From positions 124,001-188,000 of the forward strand of contig NZ_NSKB01000003.1 of NCBI RefSeq assembly GCF_002286975.1: a stretch of DNA of 64,000 nucleotides, read 5' to 3'. Every line of letters begins with the position of its first letter. Within the stretch, counting starts at the first letter, position 1. The DNA comes from Halomonas salipaludis. GTDB lineage: Bacteria; Pseudomonadota; Gammaproteobacteria; Pseudomonadales; Halomonadaceae. The notes beneath the pieces are model-generated. The model saw only the letters and a list, made by a program, of their open reading frames with translations. It had not been told where the DNA came from and did not search any database. Made by a program: the position numbers and the translations under genes. Of the stretch, positions 1-9,805 are shown one piece after another.

Positions 1-445
1 GCTGAGTATTATTCTTTTCGTCTTAGTTCATAAGACCCGCCTTGGGCGCCATCTCTATGCGGTAGGTGGGAATATAAAAGCAGCCCAGCTCTCTGGTATC
101 AATACACAGCGTGGCCTATTCAGAGCTTATGTGCTGTGTGGTGTGATGGCCGCGCTAGCTGGCTTACTGATGACAGCGCGCCTAGATACTGGTGATGCCA
201 ATATCGGCGTGCAGTTCCCGCTCGAGTCGATTGCTGCTTGTGTCATTGCCGGCGTCAGCTTACGCGGCGGTATCGGCCGTGTAGAAAATGTCGTTCTTGG
301 CGCCCTTCTAATCGGTGTCTTCAAAAATGGCATGAACTTGTCTGGCGTCGACTCATATATGCAGACCGTTGTAATCGGAGCATTGCTAATCTTTGCTGTA
401 GTAATGGACCAGTTCCGCCTCAAATTACTCGCCAAGGCAGCGTAA
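1..445 (+). CDS. Sugar ABC transporter permease, RbsC-like (C-terminal part)
   Basis: Only the last ~147 residues are in the window, read in the frame starting at base 2 and ending with TAA at 443-445. The sequence GRHLYAVGGN followed by AAQLSGIN is the conserved cytoplasmic loop of ribose/xylose-type (RbsC/BPD_transp_2) permeases. Hydrophobic segments and a Gly-rich 'AGVSLRGGIG' stretch follow, as in that family. These proteins form the inner-membrane channel of a sugar importer with an RbsB-type receptor and RbsA-type ATPase, which must lie left of the window. Codon use is AT-richer than in most of the window. Substrate cannot be told from this fragment. Confidence 0.85.
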   Translation, partial: LSIILFVLVHKTRLGRHLYAVGGNIKAAQLSGINTQRGLFRAYVLCGVMAALAGLLMTARLDTGDANIGVQFPLESIAACVIAGVSLRGGIGRVENVVLGALLIGVFKNGMNLSGVDSYMQTVVIGALLIFAVVMDQFRLKLLAKAA

Positions 446-497
446 AGTAGCAAGGGCAATATCCTACATTTCTTGGAAAATAGGCGACAAGGACATT

Positions 498-638
498 ATG
501 CTGATAGAGTCTAAACTCCTGCAGTTCATCGACATATCTGACGGCAGGACTACCATAGTCGAGACTGCGGATAACTTCTCTCGATATCGCTGCTCAATCG
601 GACCGGTAGCGCTGGGTACTAATTATGACTATTGCTGA
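498..638 (+). CDS. Possible 46-aa ORF between permease and regulator
   Basis: ATG at 498 follows AAGGAC, and the frame runs 46 codons to TGA at 636-638, overlapping the start of the next gene (625) by 14 bases. The product starts MLIESKLLQFIDISDGR and ends TNYDYC. I do not recognise it. It could be a leader peptide translationally coupled to the regulator, the remnant of a longer gene of the sugar locus, or chance. No hydrophobic segment or metal motif is present. Confidence 0.25.
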   Translation: MLIESKLLQFIDISDGRTTIVETADNFSRYRCSIGPVALGTNYDYC

Positions 639-1485
639 ATGTATTCATTTTAATCTCGATAAATTTACCGCATCTGAAAAGAAAGCGGCGAAAGCTCTCA
701 TGCAAGACTATCCTTTTATCGGCTTAGAAAACCTCAGAATTTATGCAGCCACCGCCGATGTAAGTCCACCCACAATTTTAAGAATGGTCAGTAAGCTGGG
801 ACTGCAAGGGTATGCTGAATTTCAGAGAAAACTACGCAATGAAGTGCATGACAAACTGCAGTCTCCTCTTACTCTTATAGATCAAGCGAGAGATGAGCTC
901 CACCCCAACGAAACCATCAACTCCTTTACTGAGAAATTTAGCGATAACCTTCAGCGTACTATGGGCTACCTTAACGAGAGCGATATAAAATCCGCCATTG
1001 AGCTGCTGGCTGAAAAAAAACAACGAATTTTTATAGTAGGCGGGCGATTTTCTCATGCGATAGCTGTATATCTTCATGTCCACTTGCGAGAAATTCGTGA
1101 TAAAGTCATTTTGTTGGAAGGCCAGTCAGCATGCTGGCCGGAGTTTCTCATCGATTTGAAAAAAGGTGATGCTTTCATTTGCTTTGACATGCGTCGTTAT
1201 CAAAATGATATGCTGAGAATATCCCGGGTAGCACATTCTAATGGTGCGACCATCCTTCTCTTCACTGATCAGTGGATGTCACCAATTTCCAGCATGGCGA
1301 AACATACATGGTGCTGTCATATTGATACATCTTCACCCTTCGACTCTTATCTTACCTGTGTTGCAGTGATTGATTTTCTGGTTGCCCAGCTATCGCTCCA
1401 CTTTGAGAGTGATGTAAAACGCCGAATCGCACACCTGGAGACGCTGCGGGAAAATTTTTCCAGCGATTTAGCCAACCCTCTCTAA
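625..1485 (+). CDS. RpiR/MurR-family transcriptional regulator with SIS domain
   Basis: 286 aa, the normal length for RpiR/MurR regulators. Residues ~1-77 form the HTH_6 domain (KFTASEKKAAKALM, then the recognition region SPPTILRMVSKLGLQGYAEF). Residues ~125-260 form a SIS sugar-phosphate-binding domain (RIFIVGGRFSHAIAVYL, later ILLFTDQWMSPISSMA). Family members sense phosphosugars and repress or activate adjacent sugar catabolism genes, so this one probably controls the ABC transporter locus to its left. It is AT-richer than the GC-rich genes from 1637 on, which suggests the locus was acquired or is under a different codon regime. Confidence 0.88.
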   Translation: MTIAECIHFNLDKFTASEKKAAKALMQDYPFIGLENLRIYAATADVSPPTILRMVSKLGLQGYAEFQRKLRNEVHDKLQSPLTLIDQARDELHPNETINSFTEKFSDNLQRTMGYLNESDIKSAIELLAEKKQRIFIVGGRFSHAIAVYLHVHLREIRDKVILLEGQSACWPEFLIDLKKGDAFICFDMRRYQNDMLRISRVAHSNGATILLFTDQWMSPISSMAKHTWCCHIDTSSPFDSYLTCVAVIDFLVAQLSLHFESDVKRRIAHLETLRENFSSDLANPL

Positions 1486-1571
1486 GATCTAAGAATAGTG
1501 ATTGCAGCGAGGCAAGAGGACGGAAAAGCGCGAGGCTCAAGTCGGCTCGCACTGGGCGAAGCCGCCAACGT

Positions 1572-1602
1572 CAACGGCCCCGCAGCGAGTGCGAGGCCGT
1601 TG
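1572..1602. terminator. Inverted repeat between convergent genes
   Basis: CAACGGCC at 1572-1579 pairs with GGCCGTTG at 1595-1602 (8-bp stem, 15-base loop) between the convergent rpiR-type gene and the carboxypeptidase gene. There is no T tract on either strand, so it is at best a weak bidirectional terminator. Confidence 0.35.
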
Positions 1603-1636
1603 GAATATGCATCAGCTTAGATGGGACGACGCTAGC

Positions 1637-3037
1637 TCAGGGCGTCACAACCTGGCAGTCCATGCCGCTCTGGGCCAGGCGGTAGCAGGTCTCGCGGGCC
1701 TGGTTCTCCTGCAGGTCGACCAGCCGGGCGCGGAAGAACTTGCGATCGCTGGACTCCACTTCGGTGACCGCCACCCGCGACAGCGCCTGCTCCGAGGGCA
1801 GGTAGCTGGCCGCCCGCGACGCCGAGTCGCGGGCCTTGTCGAAGTCCTGGTAGGCGCCGACCTGGATCGCCCAGTCGCCCTGTTCGATGCTGCCTTCGGA
1901 GGCGACACCGGAAGCACTGAGCACGGCCAGGATCGGGTCTTCATCGGCGCGGTAGGCCGGTGTCGTGTCAGCACGGGAGTCGACGCTATCGGCCGGCTGG
2001 TTGCTGCGCGGCCGGGCATCCAGCGCCGCAATCAGCCGCAGCGGCTCGCTGGTCGCACCCGGCTGGGTCTGCAGGTCAGCCATCGCGGTGGTCGGCGCCC
2101 GGCTCGGAATATCGCTCGACTGGCCCTGCACCGACGCCACCAGGGTCTCCATGGGCTGAGCGATACTGGTTTCCGCCACCCAACCGTTCTGATCGTTGAG
2201 GGCGGCGCGCATGAAGCCGCGGTCCAGCAGGGTGATCATGTGATCATCGCGGGACTGGGCGGTAAAGCCGCCCATCACCACGGCGACGATACGCCGCCCG
2301 TCGCGCACCGCGGAGGTGGCGACATTGAACCCCGAGGCGCGAATGAAACCGGTCTTGAGGCCGTCGGCGCCGGGGTAGTTGCGCAGCAGGCGGTTGTGGC
2401 CGTTGATGGTCTCGCCGCGGTAGGTGAAGCTGGAGTTGGCAAAGTAGTGATAATAGTCGGGAAAGTCGTTCATCAGCCGCACCGAGAGCGTGGCCAGGTC
2501 GCGGGCGGTGGAGGTCTGCAGCGGGTCGGGCAGGCCCGAGGGGTTACGGAAGTAGGTGTTGGGCATGCCCAGGCTGCGCGCCTTGGCGGTCATCATCTCG
2601 CCGAAGTGGTCAACGCTGCCACCCAGCGCTTCGGCCACCACCACGGCCACGTCGTTGGCCGAGCGGATGATCAGTGCCGGGATCGCTTCACGCAGGGTGA
2701 TGGTATCGCCGGCTTTCACGCCGAGCTTGGAGGGCTGCATCGACGCCGCATAGGAGGAGACTGGCAGCGGCTGGTCGAGACTCATGCGCCCCTCCTCGAC
2801 CGCTTCGAAGGCGAGGTAGAGGGTCATCATCTTGGTGAGTGAGGCCGGGTAACGAGTGGCGTCGGCGTTCGCCGAGTGCAGTACCTCACCGTTCTGGCTA
2901 TCGACCACGATCGCCGCATAGCGCGGATTGGCCTGGGCCGAGGACGCCATTAGCCAGACGCCCAGCGTCAGGGCAACGAGCCCCCAGAGGCGATGGCGAC
3001 CGATTGTTGTGGTTATGGTCACGAGAGATATGTTCAC
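1637..3037 (-). CDS. D-alanyl-D-alanine carboxypeptidase (peptidase S11) with C-terminal SPOR domain
   Basis: 466 aa. It has a signal peptide (LWGLVALTLGVWLMASSAQA, cleavage near residue 36) and the three penicillin-binding motifs: S66-L-T-K69, S126-A-N128 and K228-T-G230. Family members trim the terminal D-Ala from peptidoglycan pentapeptides in the periplasm. The usual PBP5 C-terminal domain and amphipathic anchor are replaced by a linker and a SPOR-type domain (about 386-466, starting GDWAIQVGAYQDFDKARDSA), which in other proteins binds denuded septal glycan. The start codon is GTG at 3037; the Shine-Dalgarno is weak and an in-frame GTG five codons later is possible. It stands alone between convergent and upstream non-coding regions. 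Confidence 0.88.
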   Translation of the reverse strand: MNISLVTITTTIGRHRLWGLVALTLGVWLMASSAQANPRYAAIVVDSQNGEVLHSANADATRYPASLTKMMTLYLAFEAVEEGRMSLDQPLPVSSYAASMQPSKLGVKAGDTITLREAIPALIIRSANDVAVVVAEALGGSVDHFGEMMTAKARSLGMPNTYFRNPSGLPDPLQTSTARDLATLSVRLMNDFPDYYHYFANSSFTYRGETINGHNRLLRNYPGADGLKTGFIRASGFNVATSAVRDGRRIVAVVMGGFTAQSRDDHMITLLDRGFMRAALNDQNGWVAETSIAQPMETLVASVQGQSSDIPSRAPTTAMADLQTQPGATSEPLRLIAALDARPRSNQPADSVDSRADTTPAYRADEDPILAVLSASGVASEGSIEQGDWAIQVGAYQDFDKARDSASRAASYLPSEQALSRVAVTEVESSDRKFFRARLVDLQENQARETCYRLAQSGMDCQVVTP

Positions 3038-3230
3038 ATCGAGCCCTTCGCGTGTCGCTGACTGTCCCTGCTACCTGTGCCAGGCGGCTCCATACAGGAA
3101 TTTATGCCCTATCTCCGCCATCTGTCCAGTAGCATCGTCGGTATTTACCTGCTGGCATTGCCCGCCCCGTTGGGCCGTAGGTCCCCTAGACAAGGGCCTC
3201 GCGAGTCGCCTGGCAGACAAGGCAGGCATG

Positions 3231-3377
3231 CTAGGTTCTGTCCGAAAACTGGCTGCGCTCGACCATACGGCGTTAAAAATCGACTCAAAGTACTCATTTA
3301 CACCCCGTAAACTCCGCCTTTTCACCGATTTTTGCCTTGTCTGGTCTTCGCTCGCCGACTTTTCAGACAACCCCTAG
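3231..3377. repeat. MITE-like imperfect palindromic element bounded by CTAG
   Basis: A ~147-base AT-richer block in the 425-base gap 3038-3462, which holds no convincing gene. The left end (from 3235, GTTCTGTCCGAAAACTGGC) resembles the reverse complement of the right end (to 3371, GTTGTCTGAAAAGTCGGC), and the interior also folds (GTTAAAAATCG near 3274 against CAAAAATCGG read from the other side near 3340). CTAG occurs at both borders (3231-3234 and 3374-3377), either the tips of the inverted repeats or a target duplication. No transposase is inside, so it would be non-autonomous. Only one copy was noticed in this window. Confidence 0.45.
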
Positions 3378-3462
3378 TCAATCATTGAAGCAGTGTTTTA
3401 TCCCGTTCGATTGCCGAAACTGATGGCACTTTCGCCTTTAATTGCTCGCACAGCCTCGGGAC

Positions 3463-4713
<1,251 letters not shown>

Positions 4714-4755
4714 GGCGCATCTCCTCTAGCGTCATGGAAAGTGCCACACAAAATA

Positions 4756-4770
4756 TGTTATATCATAACA
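4756..4770 (-). promoter_or_regulatory. Zur box (zinc-uptake repressor operator)
   Basis: TGTTAT-ATC-ATAACA, a perfect 6-3-6 palindrome flanked by A/T, matches the core of the gammaproteobacterial Zur operator (GTTATANTATAAC type). It sits 43 bases upstream of the COG0523 GTPase start, where a promoter is expected. Zur control of COG0523 genes is well established; operator function here is inferred. Confidence 0.75.
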
Positions 4771-4806
4771 CTTATCAAGCTACCGCCATCCGCAGATGGC
4801 GATCAT

Positions 4807-5259
4807 TCAGTCGGGAGAGACATCGAGGCTGACGCGATAGCGATAGTCGAGATCGCTGCAGCGCTGCTCGCCGTTACAGGCGAAGGGGTTCATCACGTGC
4901 AGGAACCACACACCCGGCTCGAGCTGCTGCTCGAGGCGAAAGTTGTGTCCGCGACCACCGTCCCAGTCGCGGGCGACCTGGTTGCCCTCGGCATCCAGCA
5001 GCCGGGCATTGGGAATCACCTGGGTCTGCTGGCCGGCGTGGGTGTGGCTTTCGAGCACGACGTTGGCGGGGCTATCCAGGGTGAAGGTGAAGTAGCGCGC
5101 GCCGGCCGAGACGATCTCGACCTCGTCACCGTCCTGCAGGGTAATGGCGTGCTGCTCGTGGGGTGCCGAGGCGGCGCAGCCCGCCAACAGTAGCAGCGCC
5201 ACGATAATCAGCCCGCTCAGGGGCATCGTCGAAGGCCTGCTCGAGGTAGTGGATCGCAT
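4807..5259 (-). CDS. Putative lipoprotein, unknown function
   Basis: 150 aa when started at ATG 5259, which has a strong GAGAGGAGA directly upstream; a longer GTG frame from 5283 lacks one. A lipoprotein signal peptide is clear (LSGLIIVALLLLAGC, Cys lipidated). The mature part reads as a small beta-rich domain (YFTFTLDSPANVVLESHT, later GVWFLHVMNPFACNG and YRYRVSLDVSPD), reminiscent of bacterial pre-peptidase C-terminal (PPC-like) beta sandwiches, but this is only a resemblance. Two cysteines (in CNGEQRC) could form a disulfide. Function unknown. Confidence 0.75.
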   Translation of the reverse strand: MRSTTSSRPSTMPLSGLIIVALLLLAGCAASAPHEQHAITLQDGDEVEIVSAGARYFTFTLDSPANVVLESHTHAGQQTQVIPNARLLDAEGNQVARDWDGGRGHNFRLEQQLEPGVWFLHVMNPFACNGEQRCSDLDYRYRVSLDVSPD

Positions 5260-5339
5260 ACGGCTCTCCTCTCGGGGGTACACCCTAATAACGACAGCGG
5301 GAGCCGCAAATGGCTCCCGCGTTTGGACCGTGGGTTCTC

Positions 5340-7040
5340 TCAGCGCATGCGCGAGGCCAACAGCGGCCGCCCCAGCACGCTGCTGCGCGGCGCCGCGGCC
5401 AGCGGTGACGCCGGGGCCTCGGCGGCGGCGTGGCCACCAGGCTGTCGTTCGCTCGCCGCGTCGAGGGTGAACACCGCCACCGCGTCGACCAGGCGCCGCG
5501 CCTGCTGGCGAAGGTTGCCGGCGGCGCTGGCGCTCTCCGATACCAGGCCGGCATTCTGCTGGGTGACGTGATCCATCTCGGAGACCGCTTGGCCGGCCTG
5601 GGTCACGCCGACGCTCTGCTCGGCGGTGGCGTGGCTGATCTCGCTGACGTACTGGGTCACCTTGTCGATGGCGGCGATGATCTCCTGGGTGCTGCGACCG
5701 GTGTCACCGGCCAGCTCGGCGCCCTGTTCGATGCGCTCGACATTGGCCGAGATCAGCGCTTCGATCTGCTTGGCGGATTCGGCGCTGCGCTGGGCCAGAT
5801 TGCGCACTTCGCTGGCGACCACCGCAAAGCCGCGACCGTGCTCGCCGGCCCGCGCCGCTTCCACCGAAGCGTTGAGGGCCAGGATATTGGTCTGGAAGGC
5901 AATGCCGTCGATCATGCTGATGATCTCCGAGACCTCTCGCGAGCTTTCGCGAATCTCCTGCATAGTGGCAACCAGCTGCTGCACCGACTCGCCGCCTTCG
6001 CCGGCGACGCGGGTAGCGCTAGCGGCCAGCTGGTCGGCCTGGCGGGCGTTATCGGCATTGAGCTTGACGCTGCTGCTGAGCTGCTCCATGGCGGTGGCCG
6101 TTTCGGTCAGCGCGCTGGCCTGCTGCTCGGTGCGCGAGGCCAGCTCATTGTTACCTTCGGCGATCTGTTCGCTGTTGCTGGCCACCTCTTCCGCCGCCTG
6201 CCGCACATTGAAGACGGTGCTCTGCAGCTGTTGGGACATCGCCACCAGACTGGCCATGATGCTGCGCGTGTCGTGCTTTCGCAGCTGACGCGTACTGACC
6301 AGCTCACCACGCCCCACCGCCTCGGCGAAGGCGCGTACCTCGTGGGGCTCGGCGCCGAGCTCACGTAGCAGCTGACGCGTCAGGCGAGCGGCCAGCAGCA
6401 GTGCAACGATCACCGCCCCCCCGCATAGCACCAGCATTAGGATCTGGAAGCCGCCGGCCAGCGCGCGGGCCTCGCTCGCCTCGGCGGCATTCATGCTCTC
6501 CTGCAGGTCGATGAAACTATTGATGCTGGCGAGCCAGGCGCTGAAGGCCGGGCTGGCCTGCTCGAGTAGCAGCTCGCGGGCACCGGCAACATCGCCATCG
6601 AGACGACGCTCGATTACCGCCTCGACCAGCGGCATGGTGCGTGCTTCTACCGACTCAATGTCAGCCAGTGCGGCGCGCTCTTCGGCGGTGATGTCATCGC
6701 GGCTGGCAAACATGCTGGCCATGCTGGCCGCGGCCTGCTGATAGTCCGCCTCGAGGCTGGCGATCTCGCCCAGCGCAGTTTCCAGCGCGGCGCTGCTGTC
6801 GACCAGGGTGACGTCACGCAGGGCGATGGCGCGGTCGTGCACACTGCCGCGGAAGTCGATGGCGTGGCGCTGCTTCTCGCCGTTGACGTCGTTGATCAGG
6901 GTCAGGCTGGCGTCGATGCTGTTGACCTGCCCTACGCCAACCGCGGTCAGGGCAATCATCAGCACGATGATGACAGCGAAACAGGCGAGTAGACGCGTCT
7001 TGATGCTGCGACCTTTGAGGAGAGAGAGGCGGCCCTGCAT
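5340..7040 (-). CDS. Methyl-accepting chemotaxis protein
   Basis: 566 aa with classical Tsr/Tar architecture: TM1 at ~17-37, a periplasmic four-helix-bundle (4HB_MCP) sensor at ~38-197, TM2 at ~198-219, HAMP at ~220-272, and a cytoplasmic signalling helix pair to ~525. The tip carries the invariant [18 protein letters not shown] block (383-400), which contacts CheA and CheW. The C-terminus (LASRMR) has no NWETF-type CheR/CheB docking pentapeptide. The sensor ligand cannot be predicted. ATG at 7040 is preceded by AGGAA. No other chemotaxis gene is adjacent. Confidence 0.93.
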   Translation of the reverse strand: MQGRLSLLKGRSIKTRLLACFAVIIVLMIALTAVGVGQVNSIDASLTLINDVNGEKQRHAIDFRGSVHDRAIALRDVTLVDSSAALETALGEIASLEADYQQAAASMASMFASRDDITAEERAALADIESVEARTMPLVEAVIERRLDGDVAGARELLLEQASPAFSAWLASINSFIDLQESMNAAEASEARALAGGFQILMLVLCGGAVIVALLLAARLTRQLLRELGAEPHEVRAFAEAVGRGELVSTRQLRKHDTRSIMASLVAMSQQLQSTVFNVRQAAEEVASNSEQIAEGNNELASRTEQQASALTETATAMEQLSSSVKLNADNARQADQLAASATRVAGEGGESVQQLVATMQEIRESSREVSEIISMIDGIAFQTNILALNASVEAARAGEHGRGFAVVASEVRNLAQRSAESAKQIEALISANVERIEQGAELAGDTGRSTQEIIAAIDKVTQYVSEISHATAEQSVGVTQAGQAVSEMDHVTQQNAGLVSESASAAGNLRQQARRLVDAVAVFTLDAASERQPGGHAAAEAPASPLAAAPRSSVLGRPLLASRMR

Positions 7041-7264
7041 GGCGGCATTCCTTGTACAATGTTATTGGGGTCTGGCGTCGGTCGTGTGGCGCACGAGGCG
7101 CGAACACCTGCACAAAGCTATACGAACAAAGAATTCCTGTACAACTTTACTTGCAGGCTGTACAAATTTTTACGCCCGTTACACTTCCCAACCTGCGCTG
7201 GGCTGCCGATTGGCGATTCTGGTACTCTTCTGCCGACTGCAGCTCACCACCCCAGGAACCCGCC

Positions 7265-7837
7265 ATGCCCCGCTCTACCGCCTGCTTATCGGCCGCCCTC
7301 CTGCTTACCCTGCTGCCACTCGGTGGCGCTGCCAGCGCCGACCTCGTCGATGAGCGCCTGCAGGTGATCGATGCCTGGGCCGTGGCCACCCTCGGCGATG
7401 GCGATCAGCGCGTGTATCGCGCCCTCAACGCCAGCGACTACAGCGACGCCTATCTGGCGGTGAACTACCGGGCAGGGGTCTGCGACCTGCCGGACCTGCA
7501 GATGCGCGTGACCCTGGAGGAGACACAGCAGCAGGATGAGGTGGTCAATCTGGCGCCCACCGAGATCCGCATCGACCGCCTGCAGACGCATAATGCCGCC
7601 GCCGAGTTCGCCACCCGCGCCGGTGATGATGGCTTCTATGCGCGCTTCTACGTCGAGGATCAGGCCGAGCTGCTGCGCGAGATGCGCCGCGGCGAGGTGA
7701 TGCGGCTGCGTTTCGAGGGGGAGGAGGAGAACTACTGGTACATGGAGTTCAGCCTCTACGGCGCCGACCAGGCACTACCGCTGGCCGCCGACCAGTGCCG
7801 TCGCACCAGCCAGCAGCCAGAAGATTTTTTTGACTAG
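7265..7837 (+). CDS. Secreted hypothetical protein
   Basis: 190 aa from ATG 7265, with AGGA eight bases upstream. Longer in-frame starts lack an RBS. The signal peptide (ACLSAALLLTLLPLGGAASA) predicts periplasmic location with the mature N-terminus near DLVDERLQV. The mature part is acidic, contains cysteines around residues 77 and 179, and shows no repeat or catalytic motif I recognise. It converges on the TRAP permease gene with a 4-base overlap of stop codons. Function unknown. Confidence 0.75.
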   Translation: MPRSTACLSAALLLTLLPLGGAASADLVDERLQVIDAWAVATLGDGDQRVYRALNASDYSDAYLAVNYRAGVCDLPDLQMRVTLEETQQQDEVVNLAPTEIRIDRLQTHNAAAEFATRAGDDGFYARFYVEDQAELLREMRRGEVMRLRFEGEEENYWYMEFSLYGADQALPLAADQCRRTSQQPEDFFD

Positions 7838-9138
7838 CGATTCATCGCCTGGGGCAGATAGAGCGCAATCTCCGGAAACAGATGCATCAGCGCGATGGAT
7901 AGCATCATCAACAGGAAGAACGGCAGCGTCGCCTTGGTGATGGTGAGGATGTCCTTGCCGGTCAGCCCCTGGATCACGAACAGATTGAAGCCCACCGGTG
8001 GGGTGATCTGCGACATCTCCACCACCACCACCAGATAGATACCGAACCAGATCAGGTCGAAGCCGGCGGCGCTGACCAACGGCATCAGAATGGCCGTTAC
8101 CAGCAGAATCAGCGAGATGCCGTCGAGGAAGCAGCCCATCACCAGCAGCAGCAAGGTCAGCATGACCAGCAGCATGGTCGGCGACAGCCCCATCTCGCCG
8201 ATCGTCCGGGCCAGCTGCATCGGCACCTGGGTGAAGCCCATCGCCGAGGTCAGAAAGGAGGCGCCGGCGATGATAAAGGCGATCATGCAGGCGGTGCGCA
8301 CCGCCGCGAACAGCGAGTCCTTGAGGGTGGCCATGTCGAAGCTGCCGGTCCAGCGGGCGATGACAATGGACAGCACCACGCCGACAGCCGCCGCCTCGGT
8401 AGGCGAGGCCAGCCCGCCGTAGATCGACACGATAATGCCGCCGATCAGCAGCAGGATCGGCACCAGCGCCCAGGTGTTGCGCAACTTTTCGGCGAAGCTC
8501 ATCGATGACTCGTCGTGGCCGGTGAGCCCCGCACGTTTGCCCTTGAGCAGCGCCCACAGCACCAGATAGGACATGAACAGCGCCAGGATCATCAGCCCCG
8601 GGCCGATGCCGGCCATGAACAGCCGCGAAATCGACTGCTCGGTGACCACGCCGTAGACGATCAGCACGATCGACGGCGGAATCAGCAGCCCCAGGGTCGA
8701 GGCGCTGGCCAGGGTGCCGATGGCCATGTTGCTGTCGTAGCCACGACGCTCCAGTTCCGGCAGGGTCATCTTGCCTACCGTGGCGCAGGTCGCCGCCGAC
8801 GAACCGCATACCGCGGCGAACATGCCGCTACCGATGATGTTGGTATGCAGCAGCCGGCCGGGGACGCGGTTGAGCCACGGCGACAGGCCGCGGAACATGT
8901 TGTCGGCGAGCCCCGAGCGGAACAGGATCTCGCCCATCCAGATGAACATCGGCAGGGCGGTGAGATCCCAGCCGTAGCTGGCACCCCAGAAATCCGATGC
9001 GAGGATCGGCCCCGGCGAGAAGGGGCTGAAGAATTCCAGCGCGACCCAGGCGGTACCGATCAGCGCGAAGGCGATCCACACCCCGCTGCCGAGCAGCACC
9101 GCCAGGGTGAAAATGGTAGCCAGACTCAGTATCAACAC
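7834..9138 (-). CDS. TRAP transporter large permease (DctM family)
   Basis: 434 aa, the standard DctM length, with about twelve hydrophobic segments and family signatures such as GSSAATCATVGKMTLPELERRGYD (in parts) and LLIPPSIVLIVYGVVTEQS. It is the ion-coupled translocation subunit of a tripartite ATP-independent periplasmic transporter and works with the small permease and receptor encoded just upstream on the same strand. GTG start at 9138 with GGAG nine bases upstream. Facing pxpABC suggests 5-oxoproline (pyroglutamate) or a related acid as substrate. Confidence 0.93.
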   Translation of the reverse strand: MLILSLATIFTLAVLLGSGVWIAFALIGTAWVALEFFSPFSPGPILASDFWGASYGWDLTALPMFIWMGEILFRSGLADNMFRGLSPWLNRVPGRLLHTNIIGSGMFAAVCGSSAATCATVGKMTLPELERRGYDSNMAIGTLASASTLGLLIPPSIVLIVYGVVTEQSISRLFMAGIGPGLMILALFMSYLVLWALLKGKRAGLTGHDESSMSFAEKLRNTWALVPILLLIGGIIVSIYGGLASPTEAAAVGVVLSIVIARWTGSFDMATLKDSLFAAVRTACMIAFIIAGASFLTSAMGFTQVPMQLARTIGEMGLSPTMLLVMLTLLLLVMGCFLDGISLILLVTAILMPLVSAAGFDLIWFGIYLVVVVEMSQITPPVGFNLFVIQGLTGKDILTITKATLPFFLLMMLSIALMHLFPEIALYLPQAMNR

Positions 9139-9168
9139 GAGAGTGTCTCCAGGGTAGAAGGCGTGTGC

Positions 9169-9732
9169 TCAGCGCTTGTCGCTGTCATCAATCGCGGTGG
9201 CTTCGCGGAAGCTCGAGGGGTCGCGGGCGGCGATACGCAGCGCCATGATCAGAGCCTCGGCGAGGGCCAATGCCAGCAGCCCCACGCTGGTTGCCAGCAC
9301 CGTCTGTGGAATCCACAGCGGGATCGACAAGAAGCCCGAGGAGACGTCGTTGAACTCCAAGCTCTCGCGGGCCAGCTCGATCAGGCCATAGCCGAGCAGC
9401 AGGCTGATCGCCAGGGCCACGATCAACCCGAACACCTCGAACCACACGCGTATGGTCGAGGGCAGCCGCGAGATCAGCAGGGTCACGCGAATGTGCGCGT
9501 GGTGGACGAAGGTGTAGGCCAAGCCGAGGAAGGTGGCACCGACCAGTAGGTAGGCGGCGATCTCGGAGACCCCGGTGATACTCAGCCCCAGGCGGCGCAG
9601 GCCGACCAGCACCAGCAGCGCGTCGACCACGCGAAAGGCGACCTGCAGCGCGACCAGGGTGCAGATCGTCACCATGCACGCCGCCGCGCCCCAGGCTCCG
9701 AGGCGGTAGAGCTTGTCGAATTTGAAGGTCAT
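9169..9732 (-). CDS. TRAP transporter small permease (DctQ family)
   Basis: 187 aa with four hydrophobic segments: ~10-30, a long one at ~50-80, one at ~95-115 and one at ~135-160. The loop YTFVHHAHIRVTLLISRLP is characteristic of DctQ subunits. It forms the integral membrane complex with the DctM protein 30 bases downstream. It lies between the receptor and DctM genes in the usual P-Q-M order. The ribosome-binding site is weak. Confidence 0.9.
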   Translation of the reverse strand: MTFKFDKLYRLGAWGAAACMVTICTLVALQVAFRVVDALLVLVGLRRLGLSITGVSEIAAYLLVGATFLGLAYTFVHHAHIRVTLLISRLPSTIRVWFEVFGLIVALAISLLLGYGLIELARESLEFNDVSSGFLSIPLWIPQTVLATSVGLLALALAEALIMALRIAARDPSSFREATAIDDSDKR

Positions 9733-9763
9733 GATTGCGGTCTCGCAGACGTCATTGGCGAGC

Positions 9764-9788
9764 GGGGCGACGGCCGAGCCGCCGCCCC
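9764..9788 (-). terminator. Intercistronic stem-loop after the TRAP receptor gene
   Basis: An 11-bp stem (9764-9774 with 9778-9788, one G-U pair in RNA, 3-base loop) lies in the 73-base gap between the dctP-type and dctQ-type genes. There is no U tract. It probably protects the upstream receptor mRNA or partly attenuates transcription. Confidence 0.6.
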
Positions 9789-9805
9789 GGCAGACTGGCT
9801 AAGGC

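Noticed and set aside
1502-2842. Long plus-strand open frame (446 aa) opposite the carboxypeptidase gene
   Set aside because: It is a high-GC antisense shadow; the minus-strand protein carries all three catalytic PBP motifs.
3071-3377. Short ORFs on both strands over the palindromic element
   Set aside because: They follow the inverted repeat rather than codon bias and have no RBS; the element explains them.
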